Source of the DNA: Azospirillum thermophilum
GTDB taxonomy: Bacteria > Pseudomonadota > Alphaproteobacteria > Azospirillales > Azospirillaceae
Length of the DNA stretch: 64,000 nt
Direction of reading: 5' to 3'
Assembly (NCBI RefSeq): GCF_003130795.1
Contig: NZ_CP029357.1
Coordinates: 500,001 to 564,000 of the forward strand
A program made the translations under genes and the position numbers. Below are positions 48,011 to 58,114 of this stretch, one piece after another. The notes below the pieces were generated by a model that saw nothing but the letters and a program-made list of their open reading frames with translations, ran no database searches and was not told the origin of the DNA. Each line of letters opens with the position of its first letter. Within the stretch, counting starts at the first letter, position 1.

Positions 48011-48412
48011 CTAGACGTCTCCGGGGCACGTCTCGGGCAGGGTTCCGGCCGGGACGGGCGGGCGCAGGTTGGGAAGCTCCTCGTCGGTGAACAGACGGGA
48101 GCGGGCCACCAACCGTACACCATCCGGCACCTCCAGCGAAAAGCCGCCGCCGCGCGCCTCGACCACGTCGAGCTGCACTTCGGAATGCTCCCACCAGGCG
48201 AAGGTGTCGTCGGCCATGCAGAGCGGCGTCTCCTCCACCCAGCCCAGGCAGAGGTCGCGGCCGCCCAGGCGGAAATCGCCGCGCGGCAGGCAGATGGGGG
48301 CGGAGCCGTCGCAGCAGCCGCCCGAGAGATGGAGCAGCAGCGGGCCGTGCCTGGCCGCCAGCCGGCCCAGCAATGCCCGCACGGCGGGAGTGGCGGTGAC
48401 GCGCTCGATCAC
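48011..48412 (-). CDS. DUF779 family protein
   Basis: 133 residues from GTG 48412, preceded by GAGGAGG at eight bases. Contains the DUF779 core HLSGGCCDGSAPICLP with Cys clusters, then AWWEHSEVQLDVVEARGGGFSLEVPDG. Members are nearly always encoded with an aldehyde dehydrogenase, as here; the function is unknown, perhaps metal or cofactor related. A terminator separates it from exaC. Confidence 0.88.
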   Translation of the reverse strand: MIERVTATPAVRALLGRLAARHGPLLLHLSGGCCDGSAPICLPRGDFRLGGRDLCLGWVEETPLCMADDTFAWWEHSEVQLDVVEARGGGFSLEVPDGVRLVARSRLFTDEELPNLRPPVPAGTLPETCPGDV

Positions 48413-48451
48413 GGGGGCATCCTCCTCGCGGTCTGGAACGGGGTCCTCAAG

Positions 48452-48485
48452 AGAAAATGGGGCCGGAGGCGAAAGCCCCCGGCCC
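48452..48485 (-). terminator. Terminator of exaC
   Basis: Read on the minus strand: stem GGGCCGGGGGC/GCCTCCGGCCC (one wobble) with TTTC loop, followed by CATTTTCTCTT. Confidence 0.85.
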
Positions 48486-48513
48486 AGGTCTGCCCGATCA
48501 GGGAGGAGTACGC

Positions 48514-50034
<1,521 letters not shown>

Positions 50035-50126
50035 TGGGCCTTTCCTCTTCCTTGCTGAGCCGGCGGGGAGCATCTCTCCGGCGTGTTTCGTAGGGCCATT
50101 GATCCAGTTTTCGGCGGCTCCGGTAA

Positions 50127-50139
50127 ATTGTACTATGGT
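50127..50139. promoter_or_regulatory. PQQ-regulon motif upstream of exaC
   Basis: Plus-strand ATTGTACTATGGT, i.e. ACCATAGTACAAT on the exaC strand; about 93-105 bases before the exaC start. Related sites occur before pqqA, exaA and the cytochrome gene. Confidence 0.65.
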
Positions 50140-50168
50140 TGGAGACGGATGATCGGCGTTACAGACGA

Positions 50169-51269
50169 TCAGATGCCGCGATAGCGCCAGACGGTGCCGA
50201 CGGAATCGGCGTCCCGGTCGCGGACCGCCGCGACGGCGGCATGGGCGGCCGAGCGCTCGCACACCGGATCGGTGGCGTCGGCGTCGCCGGCCAGCGCCAG
50301 GGCCTGGCAGCGGCAGCCGCCCCAGTCCTCCTCCTTGTGCTCGCAGGACTGGCAGGGCTCCGGCATCCAGCCGGTGCCGCGGTAGCGCCGGAAGGCGGCG
50401 CCGTCGCGCCAGATGTCCGGCAGCGGCCGGTCGAACACCGTCTCGAACTCCAGGTGCGGGATCGTCTCCGCTGCGTGGCAGGGCAGCACCTTGCCGGCCG
50501 GCGTCACGTTCATGAAGCGCCGCCCCCAGCCGCCCATGCAGGACTTCGGCCGGCGGGCGTAATAGTCGGGCACCACATAGTCGACGACGATGCGCCCGGC
50601 CAGCGACGGCAGCCGCTCGCGCACCCGCGCGTCCATGGTGAGAAGCTGTTCGCGCGTCGGCATCAGGGCGGCGCGGTTGGCCAGCGCCCAGCCGTAGTAC
50701 TGCACGTTGGCGATCTCGATCCGCCCGGCCCTCAGCGCCAGCGCCAGGTCGATGAAGTCGTTCACCCGCTCGATGTTGTGGCGGTGGAGCACGGCGTTGA
50801 TGGTCAGGGCCAGCCCGGCCTCCACCACCATCCGCGCGACCTCCAGCTTGCGGGCATGGCCGCCGCGGAACCCGCCGATGCGGTCGCCGCCACCGGGCTC
50901 GACGTCCTGCAGGCTGACCTGGACATGCTGCAGCCCGGCCGCCTTCAGCCGCTCCAGCCGCCCGGCGTCGAGCAGCACGGCCGAGGTGATCAGGTTGCTG
51001 TAGAGCCCGGCCTGCGTGGCATGGGCGACCAGCTCCTCCAGATCCTTGCGGACGCAGGGCTCGCCGCCCGAGAAATGGACCTGCAGCGCGCCGGCCTCCG
51101 CCGCCTCGTCCAGCACCCGCTTCCAGGTGGCGGTGTCGAGCTCGGCGCTCGCCGGCTCCAGCGCCACCGGGTTGGAGCAGTAGGGGCAGCGCAGCGGACA
51201 GCGGTGGGTCAGCTCCGCCAGGACGGCGAAGGGCGGCGCGGGATCGGGCGATGCGGGACCGGGAGTCAT
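50169..51269 (-). CDS. pqqE: PQQ biosynthesis radical SAM protein PqqE
   Basis: Crosslinks the Glu and Tyr of PqqA, the first step of PQQ synthesis. 366 residues; radical SAM motif Cys24-x3-Cys28-x2-Cys31 ([14 protein letters not shown]), and C-terminal SPASM-type cysteines ([43 protein letters not shown]). Start overlaps the pqqD stop (ATGA). Confidence 0.97.
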   Translation of the reverse strand: MTPGPASPDPAPPFAVLAELTHRCPLRCPYCSNPVALEPASAELDTATWKRVLDEAAEAGALQVHFSGGEPCVRKDLEELVAHATQAGLYSNLITSAVLLDAGRLERLKAAGLQHVQVSLQDVEPGGGDRIGGFRGGHARKLEVARMVVEAGLALTINAVLHRHNIERVNDFIDLALALRAGRIEIANVQYYGWALANRAALMPTREQLLTMDARVRERLPSLAGRIVVDYVVPDYYARRPKSCMGGWGRRFMNVTPAGKVLPCHAAETIPHLEFETVFDRPLPDIWRDGAAFRRYRGTGWMPEPCQSCEHKEEDWGGCRCQALALAGDADATDPVCERSAAHAAVAAVRDRDADSVGTVWRYRGI

Positions 51270-51574
51270 GGCGTGACGTATCCCTTGTTGCGCAGGTCGG
51301 TCAGCAGCTCCAGCACGTCGGCGGCGATCTCGCCGCGCGGGGCGTCGTACTCCACCGCCAGACGGTCCACCGCCTGGCCGACCGTCCCCGCCTCCGGCCC
51401 GGTCGCCGCGCGGATCACCGCCAGTGCCGTGTCGTCCAGCACCAGCAGCCGCTCGGCCGCCATCAGCATCCATTGGCCGCGGGTGCGGTCGTGGCGCAGG
51501 ATGACGCCCGGCGCCAGCCGGATGCGGTTCTCTTCGCCGATCGGTGGAACGGCGGTCGTCGGGGGCAGGCTCAT
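51266..51574 (-). CDS. pqqD: PqqA-binding chaperone PqqD
   Basis: 102 residues. PqqD presents PqqA to PqqE. Family residues: [34 protein letters not shown] and an [28 protein letters not shown] end. Four-base overlaps with pqqC and pqqE indicate strict coupling. Confidence 0.95.
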   Translation of the reverse strand: MSLPPTTAVPPIGEENRIRLAPGVILRHDRTRGQWMLMAAERLLVLDDTALAVIRAATGPEAGTVGQAVDRLAVEYDAPRGEIAADVLELLTDLRNKGYVTP

Positions 51575-52365
51575 CGCGTGTACCGGGTCGGCGTCATGTC
51601 GTCGGGCACGAAGGCCCCGGGCGGGATCAGGCCCGGCGAGACATAGGCGTGGTGCAGCGCGTCGAGCTGCGCCCACAGCAGCTCCGTCTTGAAGCGCAGG
51701 GCGCGGATGCACTGCCGCTGCTGCTCCGCCGTGCGGGCGTTGTCGAGCACATAGGCCAGCCCGAAATCGACGTCGCGCGGCGCCTCCTCCAGCCTCTTGC
51801 GGAAGTAGGACAGCGTGCTGTCGTTGGCGAAGGCGTAGTTCTGCTCGAAGCCGGCGATGCGCTCGCGGTGGATGGCCGGGGCGAACAGCTCGGTCAGCGA
51901 GGAGGCCACCGCCTCCAGCAGCGTATGGTCGAGCACGAAATGGACGTAGGCGTCCACCGCGAAGCGCGTCGCCGGCAGGATGCCCTCCAGCGACCGCACA
52001 TAGTCGCGGTCGAGCCCCAGCCCGTCGGTCAGCCGCAGCCAGCGCTCGATGCCGCCGACCCTGCCCTCCTCCACCTGCCCGTCCGGCCCCAGCCCGTCAT
52101 GGTCCAGCACCCGCTGCAGCCACACCCGGCGCAGGGCGGGGTCGTCCATGCGGGACATGATCGTCAGGTCCTTGCGCGGGATCGAGACCTGGTAATAGAA
52201 GCGGTTCAGCGCCCAGGCCTGCACCTGCCCCTTCGCCAGCTTGCCGCCGTGCAGCAGCTTATGGAAGGGGTGGAGGTCATGGTACTGCCGCTCGCCCACG
52301 GCGAACAGCGCCTCGGTGAAGGCATCGCGGGAGAGCGGTTCGTCCTGCGGCAGGCTCGTCGTCAT
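51571..52365 (-). CDS. pqqC: PQQ synthase PqqC
   Basis: Cofactor-free oxidase that closes and oxidises the ring in the last step. 264 residues; HPFHKLLHGGKLAKGQVQAWALNRFYYQVSIPRKD and the active-site helices around FVLDHTLLEAVASSLTELFAPAIHRERI and YFRKRLEEAPRDVDFGL are all present. Confidence 0.97.
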   Translation of the reverse strand: MTTSLPQDEPLSRDAFTEALFAVGERQYHDLHPFHKLLHGGKLAKGQVQAWALNRFYYQVSIPRKDLTIMSRMDDPALRRVWLQRVLDHDGLGPDGQVEEGRVGGIERWLRLTDGLGLDRDYVRSLEGILPATRFAVDAYVHFVLDHTLLEAVASSLTELFAPAIHRERIAGFEQNYAFANDSTLSYFRKRLEEAPRDVDFGLAYVLDNARTAEQQRQCIRALRFKTELLWAQLDALHHAYVSPGLIPPGAFVPDDMTPTRYTR

Positions 52366-53291
52366 AGCGTCAGCTCCAGCCCGTCATGGGCGATGGTCCA
52401 GCCGGCCGCCTCGGCCGCCCGCCGTTCGGGCGACTCCTCCAGCAGGACCGGGTTGGTGTTGTTGATGTGGATGAAGATGCGGCGGCCCACCCCCAGCCCG
52501 TCGAAGGCGGCAATGCTGCCGCCGGGGCCGGACATCGCCATGTGGCCCATGCGGGCGGCGGTCTTGGTGCCGGTGCCGGTGCGCTGCATCTCGTCGTCGG
52601 TCCAGGTCGTGCCGTCGAAGAAGACCAGCTCCGCCCCGCGCAGCCGGTCGGCCAGCCAGCCGGGCAGCGCGGCGCAGCCGGGAATGTAGAAGAAGGCCCT
52701 GCCGGAGGAGGCGTCGGCGATGCGCAGGGCCACCGTGTCCTCCGCCACCGAGCCGAAGCCGGGGCCGGCCGCCGCGTCCTCCAGATAGAGCGCCACCTTG
52801 CCGGGCACCGCGAAGGCCTCGACCTCCAGGCCCAGGGGAGTGCCGGCGGCATCCGCCGGCCGGAAGGGCTGGCCGAGCGTCATGACGCGGCGCGGCACGA
52901 GCTGGGGGTTCAGCACGTTGAAGACGCTGTTGGCCGCCAGCACCCCCTGCACCCGCTGCGTCGCATAGAGGGCGAAGGGATGGGATTCGCGCAGGGTCAG
53001 CAGGCCGGCGACATGGTCGATGTCGGCATTGGTCAGCAGGGCGGCGGAGATCGGGTTGCCGCGCAGCCCCCCGCGGGGGTGCAGCGGCGGGCTCGCCAGA
53101 AGCTGCGCGCCGAGGTCGGGGGAGGCGTTCAGCAGCAGCCACCGCCCGCCGTCCGCGCTGACCGCCAGCGACGACTGGGTCCGCGGCTTTGCCGCCGGAT
53201 CGCCGGACCGTGCCCGCCGGCAGCCCTCGCAGGCGCAGTTCCACTGCGGAAAGCCGCCGCCGGCGGCCGAGCCGAGGACGAGAATCTTCAT
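52362..53291 (-). CDS. pqqB: PQQ biosynthesis hydroxylase PqqB
   Basis: Metallo-beta-lactamase-fold protein that hydroxylates the crosslinked Glu-Tyr. 309 residues; LGSAAGGGFPQWNCACEGCRRAR near the start, SSLAVSADGGRWLLLNASPD, and NADIDHVAGLLTLRE, where the second histidine motif is degenerate as usual in PqqB. It lies 195 bases after pqqA. Confidence 0.96.
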   Translation of the reverse strand: MKILVLGSAAGGGFPQWNCACEGCRRARSGDPAAKPRTQSSLAVSADGGRWLLLNASPDLGAQLLASPPLHPRGGLRGNPISAALLTNADIDHVAGLLTLRESHPFALYATQRVQGVLAANSVFNVLNPQLVPRRVMTLGQPFRPADAAGTPLGLEVEAFAVPGKVALYLEDAAAGPGFGSVAEDTVALRIADASSGRAFFYIPGCAALPGWLADRLRGAELVFFDGTTWTDDEMQRTGTGTKTAARMGHMAMSGPGGSIAAFDGLGVGRRIFIHINNTNPVLLEESPERRAAEAAGWTIAHDGLELTL

Positions 53292-53368
53292 GGGTCGGCC
53301 CTCATGCAGAGGATCTTCAGGACGGTCTCACGGGGCGGTCTCCGCCGGACCGGGGCCGGCAGGGGGAC

Positions 53369-53400
53369 AGGAAAAAGGCCGGGCAGGAAAAAGGCCGGGC
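53369..53400. repeat. 16-bp direct duplication between pqqA and pqqB
   Basis: AGGAAAAAGGCCGGGC at 53369-53384 and again at 53385-53400. On the coding (minus) strand each copy gives GGCC followed by TTTTT. I see no matching hairpin arm, so it is not called a terminator. Confidence 0.85.
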
Positions 53401-53485
53401 ACCGCATCCCCCGCCGGGGACGCGTGGCGGGAAGGAGCGATGTCCGGCCCTGATAGCCTGCTGCTGCTGCCGATGGATCGGGCGC

Positions 53486-53566
53486 TTACAGCCCGGCGCA
53501 GGCGTAGGCGTTGATCTCGGTCCCGACGGCGATCTCGGTCGTCTTGGGTTTGCGCCAGCTCTTCAT
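53486..53566 (-). CDS. pqqA: PQQ precursor peptide PqqA
   Basis: 26-residue peptide, MKSWRKPKTTEIAVGTEINA then YACAGL; Glu17 and Tyr21 in EINAY are the residues joined to make PQQ. Ribosome site GGGAGA. It is separated from pqqB by 195 bases, which allows a higher level of precursor than of enzymes. A PQQ-regulon motif lies about 95 bases upstream. Confidence 0.95.
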   Translation of the reverse strand: MKSWRKPKTTEIAVGTEINAYACAGL

Positions 53567-53659
53567 CGTCCTGTCTCCCTCTGCTGCCGGTTCGGTGTCG
53601 CGGCCGGATGACCAGCCGATCATCAGCCTATCGGATCGCTTGCCTGCCCCGCTATGCTA

Positions 53660-53672
53660 CCATAGTGCAATG
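53660..53672. promoter_or_regulatory. PQQ-regulon motif upstream of pqqA
   Basis: CCATAGTGCAATG, about 95-106 bases before the pqqA start, in the short gap after the CxxxCW protein gene. Confidence 0.65.
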
Positions 53673-53676
53673 ACCT

Positions 53677-54228
53677 TTATGGCTGCATCGCCCCGACCGG
53701 AAGGGGCTTCGCCTCTTCCGTCGGCAGTCCGGCCTCGATCCAGCCGTCGACACCCGCCGGGTACCAGTAGACCCGGCTGTAGCCCAGCAACAGCGCCCGC
53801 TTCGCCGCGTTCCACGACATCCAGCAATCGGCCAGGCAATAGAACAGCAGGCCGCGCCCGCGGTCGCCGCCGGTCAGATGCTCCAGCGCGGCGCGGAACC
53901 AGGCGCCGATCTCCTCCGGCGGTTCGCCCAGCCCGACATTGGGCAGCCACAGGCTGCCGGGGATCTGCCGCATCGGCCTGGACAGCAGCCAGGGACCGCC
54001 GGGCAGCGTGCTGCGGTCGAGCTTCAGCACGTTGATGGGGATCGCCCCGCGCTCGGCCAGAAGGGCGCGCGCCCCCCCGGTGTCGAGCGTGGTGGCGCCG
54101 GCCAGGCCGGCCGGCGTGGGCGAGCGGTAATCGGACATGCGGAATCCCGCCGGCTCCTCCGGCGTCCCGGCAAGCGCCGGGGTGCCGAACAGCAGGGCGG
54201 CCGCCATCATCGGAACGGCAAATCGCAT
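53677..54228 (-). CDS. PQQ-associated rhodanese-like CxxxCW protein
   Basis: 183-residue exported protein (signal MRFAVPMMAAALLFGTPALA). A rhodanese-like fold with CLADCW in FYCLADCWMSWNAAKRALLLGY, matching the family named for a Cys-Cys-Trp motif and found with PQQ-dependent alcohol catabolism. The function is unknown; perhaps thiol chemistry in the periplasm. It lies 64 bases downstream of the LuxR-type regulator gene. Confidence 0.88.
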   Translation of the reverse strand: MRFAVPMMAAALLFGTPALAGTPEEPAGFRMSDYRSPTPAGLAGATTLDTGGARALLAERGAIPINVLKLDRSTLPGGPWLLSRPMRQIPGSLWLPNVGLGEPPEEIGAWFRAALEHLTGGDRGRGLLFYCLADCWMSWNAAKRALLLGYSRVYWYPAGVDGWIEAGLPTEEAKPLPVGAMQP

Positions 54229-54292
54229 GGATGCCCTCGCGGTTGACCGCAGGCGACCGGACGCGGACGATCGGCCGCCCGGATCCGGCGGG

Positions 54293-54943
54293 CTACTTGC
54301 GCCCGGCCAGCACGCGGTTGGCGATGACCACGGCCTGGGTGCGGCTGTAGACCTTCAGCTTCTGCAGGATGGCGGAGACATGCGCCTTCACCGTGGTCTC
54401 GGTGATGTTCAGGTCGAAGGCGATCTCCTTGTTCAGCTTGCCGGTGCCGAGCAGCTCCAGCACGCGGAGCTGCTGCGCCGTCAGCGTGGCGATTCGCCGG
54501 GCGATCTCCGCCGTCTCGGGATCGTCGGCCTGCTCCTCCTCCGGATCGTCCTCGGCCATCGGGGGCACGTACAGCTCGCCGTTCAGCACCTGGCGCAGGG
54601 CACCGGCGATGGCGTCGCGCGGCGTCGATTTCGGGATGAAGCCCGCGGCCCCGCTCTCGATCGCCTCGCGGACCATGCGGCGCTCCTCATGGGCGGACAC
54701 GACGACGACCGGCGTGGCGGGAAAGCGCTGGCGCAGCGTGCGCAGCCCGTTCAGCCCGTTCATCCCCGGCATGTTGAGGTCGAGCAGGACGAGGTCGAGA
54801 TCGCCCCGGTCCTCCAGCGTTCGCATCACCCCGTCCAGCCCGTCCGCCTCCAGCACGTCGGTGGCCTGGCAGGAGTACAGCACGGCGTTGCGCAAGGCAT
54901 CCCGCACCATGGGATGGTCGTCGGCGATCAGAATGCGGCTCAT
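54293..54943 (-). CDS. LuxR-type response regulator (ErbR/ExaE-like)
   Basis: 216 residues: receiver domain with phosphoacceptor Asp55 (LVLLDLNMPG) and Lys105-region IPKS, an acidic linker (AEDDPEEEQADDPE), and a C-terminal LuxR helix-turn-helix (LTAQQLRVLELLGTGKLNKEIAFDLNITETTVKAHVSAILQKLKVYSRTQ). ATG 54943 is preferred because the receiver begins there. It resembles the Pseudomonas ErbR/ExaE regulators of exa and pqq genes, so it is the candidate to bind CCATAGTRCAAT. Confidence 0.93.
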   Translation of the reverse strand: MSRILIADDHPMVRDALRNAVLYSCQATDVLEADGLDGVMRTLEDRGDLDLVLLDLNMPGMNGLNGLRTLRQRFPATPVVVVSAHEERRMVREAIESGAAGFIPKSTPRDAIAGALRQVLNGELYVPPMAEDDPEEEQADDPETAEIARRIATLTAQQLRVLELLGTGKLNKEIAFDLNITETTVKAHVSAILQKLKVYSRTQAVVIANRVLAGRK

Positions 54944-55102
54944 CGCTATGGTCCCCACTTTTTTGCCGGGGGTTGTTCCGCCCGAGGTGGTCCTCCAGGC
55001 CTTGCCTTTCAGCGGGATCATGGCAGCCGCACGGCCCGAGGGCAATCAATCCGAGAGGGCCGGTCCGGAACGGCGCGAAAGGGGGAGGCCGCCAACGCCG
55101 AA

Positions 55103-55132
55103 CACCGGCCCCCGTCGGGACGGAGGCCGGTG
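55103..55132 (-). terminator. Hairpin after exaA
   Basis: Minus-strand stem CACCGGCCTCCGTC/GACGGGGGCCGGTG, 14 pairs with one wobble, two-base loop, no clear T-run. Confidence 0.65.
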
Positions 55133-55161
55133 CCGCGGTTGTCAGCCCGTGCGGACGGCCG

Positions 55162-56936
55162 TCACGCCTTCGGCAGCTTGAACACCCAGAGCGAGCCGCC
55201 CTGGTTGATGTCCTTCACCAGCTTGGCGACGTCGCCGCCCCACAGCGGGACCGCACCGCCCCAGCCCGAGACGACCGCCACATACTGCTCGCCGTCCATC
55301 TCCCAGGTGACCGGGGAGCCGACCACGCCCGAGCCGGTCTGGAACTTCCACAGCTCCTTGCCGGTCTTGGCGTCGAAGGCCTTCAGGAAGCCTTCCGGCG
55401 TGCCGGTGAAGACGAGGTTGCCGGCGGTGCTCAGCACGCCGCCCCACAGCGGGGCGCGGTTCCTGTACTCCCAGACGATCTTGCCGGTCTTCGGGTCGAT
55501 GGCGCGCAGCGCGCCGATGTAGTCGTCGTTGATCGGCTTGATGGTGAAGCCGGCGCCCAGATAGGCCGCACCCTTCTTGTAGGTGATCGGCTCGTTCCAG
55601 ATGTCCATGCCCCACTCGTTGGCCGGGACGTAGAACAGGTCGGTGTCCGGGCTGTAGGCCATCGGCATCCAGTTCTTCGCCCCGAGGAAGGCCGGGGCCG
55701 CGAAGACCGGCTTGCCCTTGCCATCGCTGCCGCCGCCCTCGGTCGGGTTGCCCGGCCGGTTCTCGTCGACATAGACCGGCCGGCCGGTCTCGACGTCGAA
55801 GCCCTTGGCCCAGGTGATCTTGTTGACGAAGGGGGTGGCCGACAGCAGCTTGCCGTTGGTGCGGTCGAGCACGAAGAAGAAGCCGTTGCGGTCGGCCTTG
55901 GCGCCGGCCTTGATGACCTTGCCGTCCCTCTTCAGGTCGAAGGAGACGAGCTCGTTCACGCCGTCGAAGTCCCAGCCGTCGTGCGGCGTGGTCTGGTAGT
56001 GCCACTTGATCTCGCCGGTGGCCGGGTCGATCGCCAGGGTGGAGGAGGTGTAGAGGTTGTCGCCCGGCCGCAGGTGCGAGTTCCAGGGCGCCGGGTTGCC
56101 GGTGCCGAAGAACAGCAGGTTGGTGTCGGGATCGTAGGTGCCGCCCAGCCAGGTGGCGCCGCCGCCGGTCTTGTACATGTCGCCGGGCCAGGAGGCGTTG
56201 ACCTTGCCGGTCATCGTCGACTCCTTGCCGTTCAGCATGCCCATGTTGCCTTCGATCGTCGGGCGCTGCCAGACCAGCTCGCCCGTCTCGGCATTGCGGG
56301 CCTCCACCATGCCGATGATGCCGAACTCGCCGCCGGAATTGCCGGTGATGATCTTGCCGTCCACGATCAGCGGCGCGGCGGTCATCGAATAGCCGTCCTT
56401 GTACTCGGCCGTCTTCTTCGACCAGACGACCTTGCCGGTGTCCTTGTTCAGCGCGACGAGGCGGGCGTCCAGCGTGCCGAAATAGATCTTGTCGCCCAGG
56501 ATGGCGGCGCCGCGGTTGACGACGTCGCAGCAGGGCATGATACCGTCGGGCAGCCGGTGGTCGTACTGCCACTTCTTGTCGCCGGTGCGCGCATCCAGCG
56601 CATAGAGGCGGGAGTAGGAGCCGGTGACGTAGATCGTGCCGTCATGCACGATCGGCTGGGCCTCCTGCCCGCGCTGCTTCTCGCCGCCGAAGGAGAAGGA
56701 CCAGACGGGGACCAGCTTCGACACGTTGTCGGCGTTCAGCCTGTTCAGCGGGCTGAAGCGCTGGCCCTGATAGCCCATGCCGTAGGTCAGGACGTCGCCG
56801 CCCGACCTGGCGTCGTTCAGCAGATCCTCCTTGGTGGGACCGGCCGCGGACGCGGCGGCGGAAAAGCCCGTCGCCAGCGCCACCCCAGCGCCAGGACGGA
56901 GGCCGTGGATGTCAGGCGGGTGAAGAACGGCTTCAT
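55162..56936 (-). CDS. exaA: PQQ-dependent alcohol dehydrogenase, probable lanthanide type (frameshifted)
   Basis: Periplasmic quinoprotein that oxidises ethanol and other alcohols. Corrected length 591 residues. The signal [18 protein letters not shown] is separated from the rest by a one-base loss in the CCCC at 56883-56886; with it restored the frame continues [17 protein letters not shown]. Adjacent Cys136-Cys137 (IMPCCDV), Glu204 (SGGEFG), Asn281 (GNPAPWN), and Asp323-Phe-Asp325 in GWDFDGVNE. The extra Asp two places after the catalytic one marks XoxF/ExaF/PedH enzymes; calcium enzymes have Ala/Ser there. As sequenced, translation could begin only at an internal GTG, without the signal. 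Confidence 0.93.
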
Positions 56937-57074
56937 GGTGCGGTGACCTCCCTCACAATCTGTTCCTCTCGAAACGGGGACAAGACCTCTCCCTGCCGCG
57001 CCGCCGGCACTCATGGCGGCGCGGGTGCCCCTAACCGGTGCCCTGTCGCTTTACCTGTTTTGCTTTGTCGGCTG

Positions 57075-57129
57075 ATTGTCCTATGGACGCAGTTTAAGCG
57101 AGCCGCGGATTGCCGCCATAGTGCAATGG
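57075..57129. promoter_or_regulatory. Two PQQ-regulon motifs upstream of exaA
   Basis: CCATAGTGCAATGG (57116-57129), with CCAT/ATGG forming an inverted repeat, and ATTGTCCTATGG (57075-57086), the same motif inverted with one mismatch. They lie about 180 and 139 bases before the exaA start. Confidence 0.65.
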
Positions 57130-57163
57130 TCTCATGCCGCGCTTCGTCCCGGGGGATCGCCCC

Positions 57164-58114
57164 CTATTGCAGGGCGCGCGGCAGGCTGTCCCGCTCGATC
57201 GCCGGGTAGAGGTGGGCGACCGAGCGCTGGAACTCGGGCCGCAGCATGCCCAGCCCGGCGAAGCGCTCGGGGATCGGCATGTCCAGCAGCTCCGCCATGT
57301 CCCGCCCTTCCGCCGCCGCCCGGCGCAGCGATCCGTCGAGCCAGGTCAGCCAGTCGCGGGTCTGGGCGATGGCCGCCTTGTCGGTGCGGATGTGCCCGTG
57401 GTTGGGGACCAGGACATGGATGTCCAGCGCCTCCAGCGCGTCCAGTTCGGCCAGCCATCTGGCGACGTCGGCATGCGGCGTGGTCGGCGTGCGGTCGGAG
57501 AAGACGACCCCGCCGGCGAACAGCACGCCCGTGCTCTCGTCCAGGATGGCGAGGTCGGCGGCGGTATGCCCCTCCAGCGGGATCAGCCGCAGCCGGTGGC
57601 TGCCGTAGACGACGGTCGAGCCGTAGACCGGCTGCGTCGGCGCCACCGGCTCCGTCCCGCGCATCCAGTCGCCGACCAGCCGGTACATGTTCTCGGTGAT
57701 CGCCTTGCCCTCCGCCTGGATGCCGGCGATGGTGCCGGGCAGCGCCGCGATGGGCACGTCGGCGAAGGCCTGGTTGCCCAGCCAGTAGTCGGGATGCAGG
57801 TTGCTGACATAGACGATGCGGATGGGCTGCGGCGTCACCTTGCGGATGGCCGCGCGCATCTCCTCGCCGAAGCGGCGCGACGGGCCGGTCTGGATCACCA
57901 CCACCCCGTCCTCCGTCACGATGAAGCCGGGATTGAGGATGTTGCCGCCGTTGGCGCGGCTGAAATGCTCGGTCGTGCCGACGAACACGTAGGTGTCCCG
58001 GGCGATGCGCACCGGCTTCAGGTCGTAGGTCAGCGGCCCGGCGGCCAGGGCGGCGGACAGGCCGGACAGGAGCAGCAGGAAACCTGCGAGCATCCCTCTC
58101 ATGACCGTCCTCAT
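57164..58114 (-). CDS. Quinoprotein-associated metallo-beta-lactamase-fold protein (SoxH-like)
   Basis: 316 residues with an export signal (LAGFLLLLSGLSAALA). Metallo-hydrolase fold: YVFVGTTEHFSRANGGNILNPGFIVTEDGVVVIQTG, then SNLHPDYWLGNQAF at the usual HxHxDH place, LEGHTAADLAI, and PNHGHIR. The first His is Asn and the last is Tyr, so the metal site is degenerate. Related to quinoprotein relay system zinc metallohydrolases. Start overlaps the SoxYZ-like stop (ATGA). Confidence 0.87.
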   Translation of the reverse strand: MRTVMRGMLAGFLLLLSGLSAALAAGPLTYDLKPVRIARDTYVFVGTTEHFSRANGGNILNPGFIVTEDGVVVIQTGPSRRFGEEMRAAIRKVTPQPIRIVYVSNLHPDYWLGNQAFADVPIAALPGTIAGIQAEGKAITENMYRLVGDWMRGTEPVAPTQPVYGSTVVYGSHRLRLIPLEGHTAADLAILDESTGVLFAGGVVFSDRTPTTPHADVARWLAELDALEALDIHVLVPNHGHIRTDKAAIAQTRDWLTWLDGSLRRAAAEGRDMAELLDMPIPERFAGLGMLRPEFQRSVAHLYPAIERDSLPRALQ

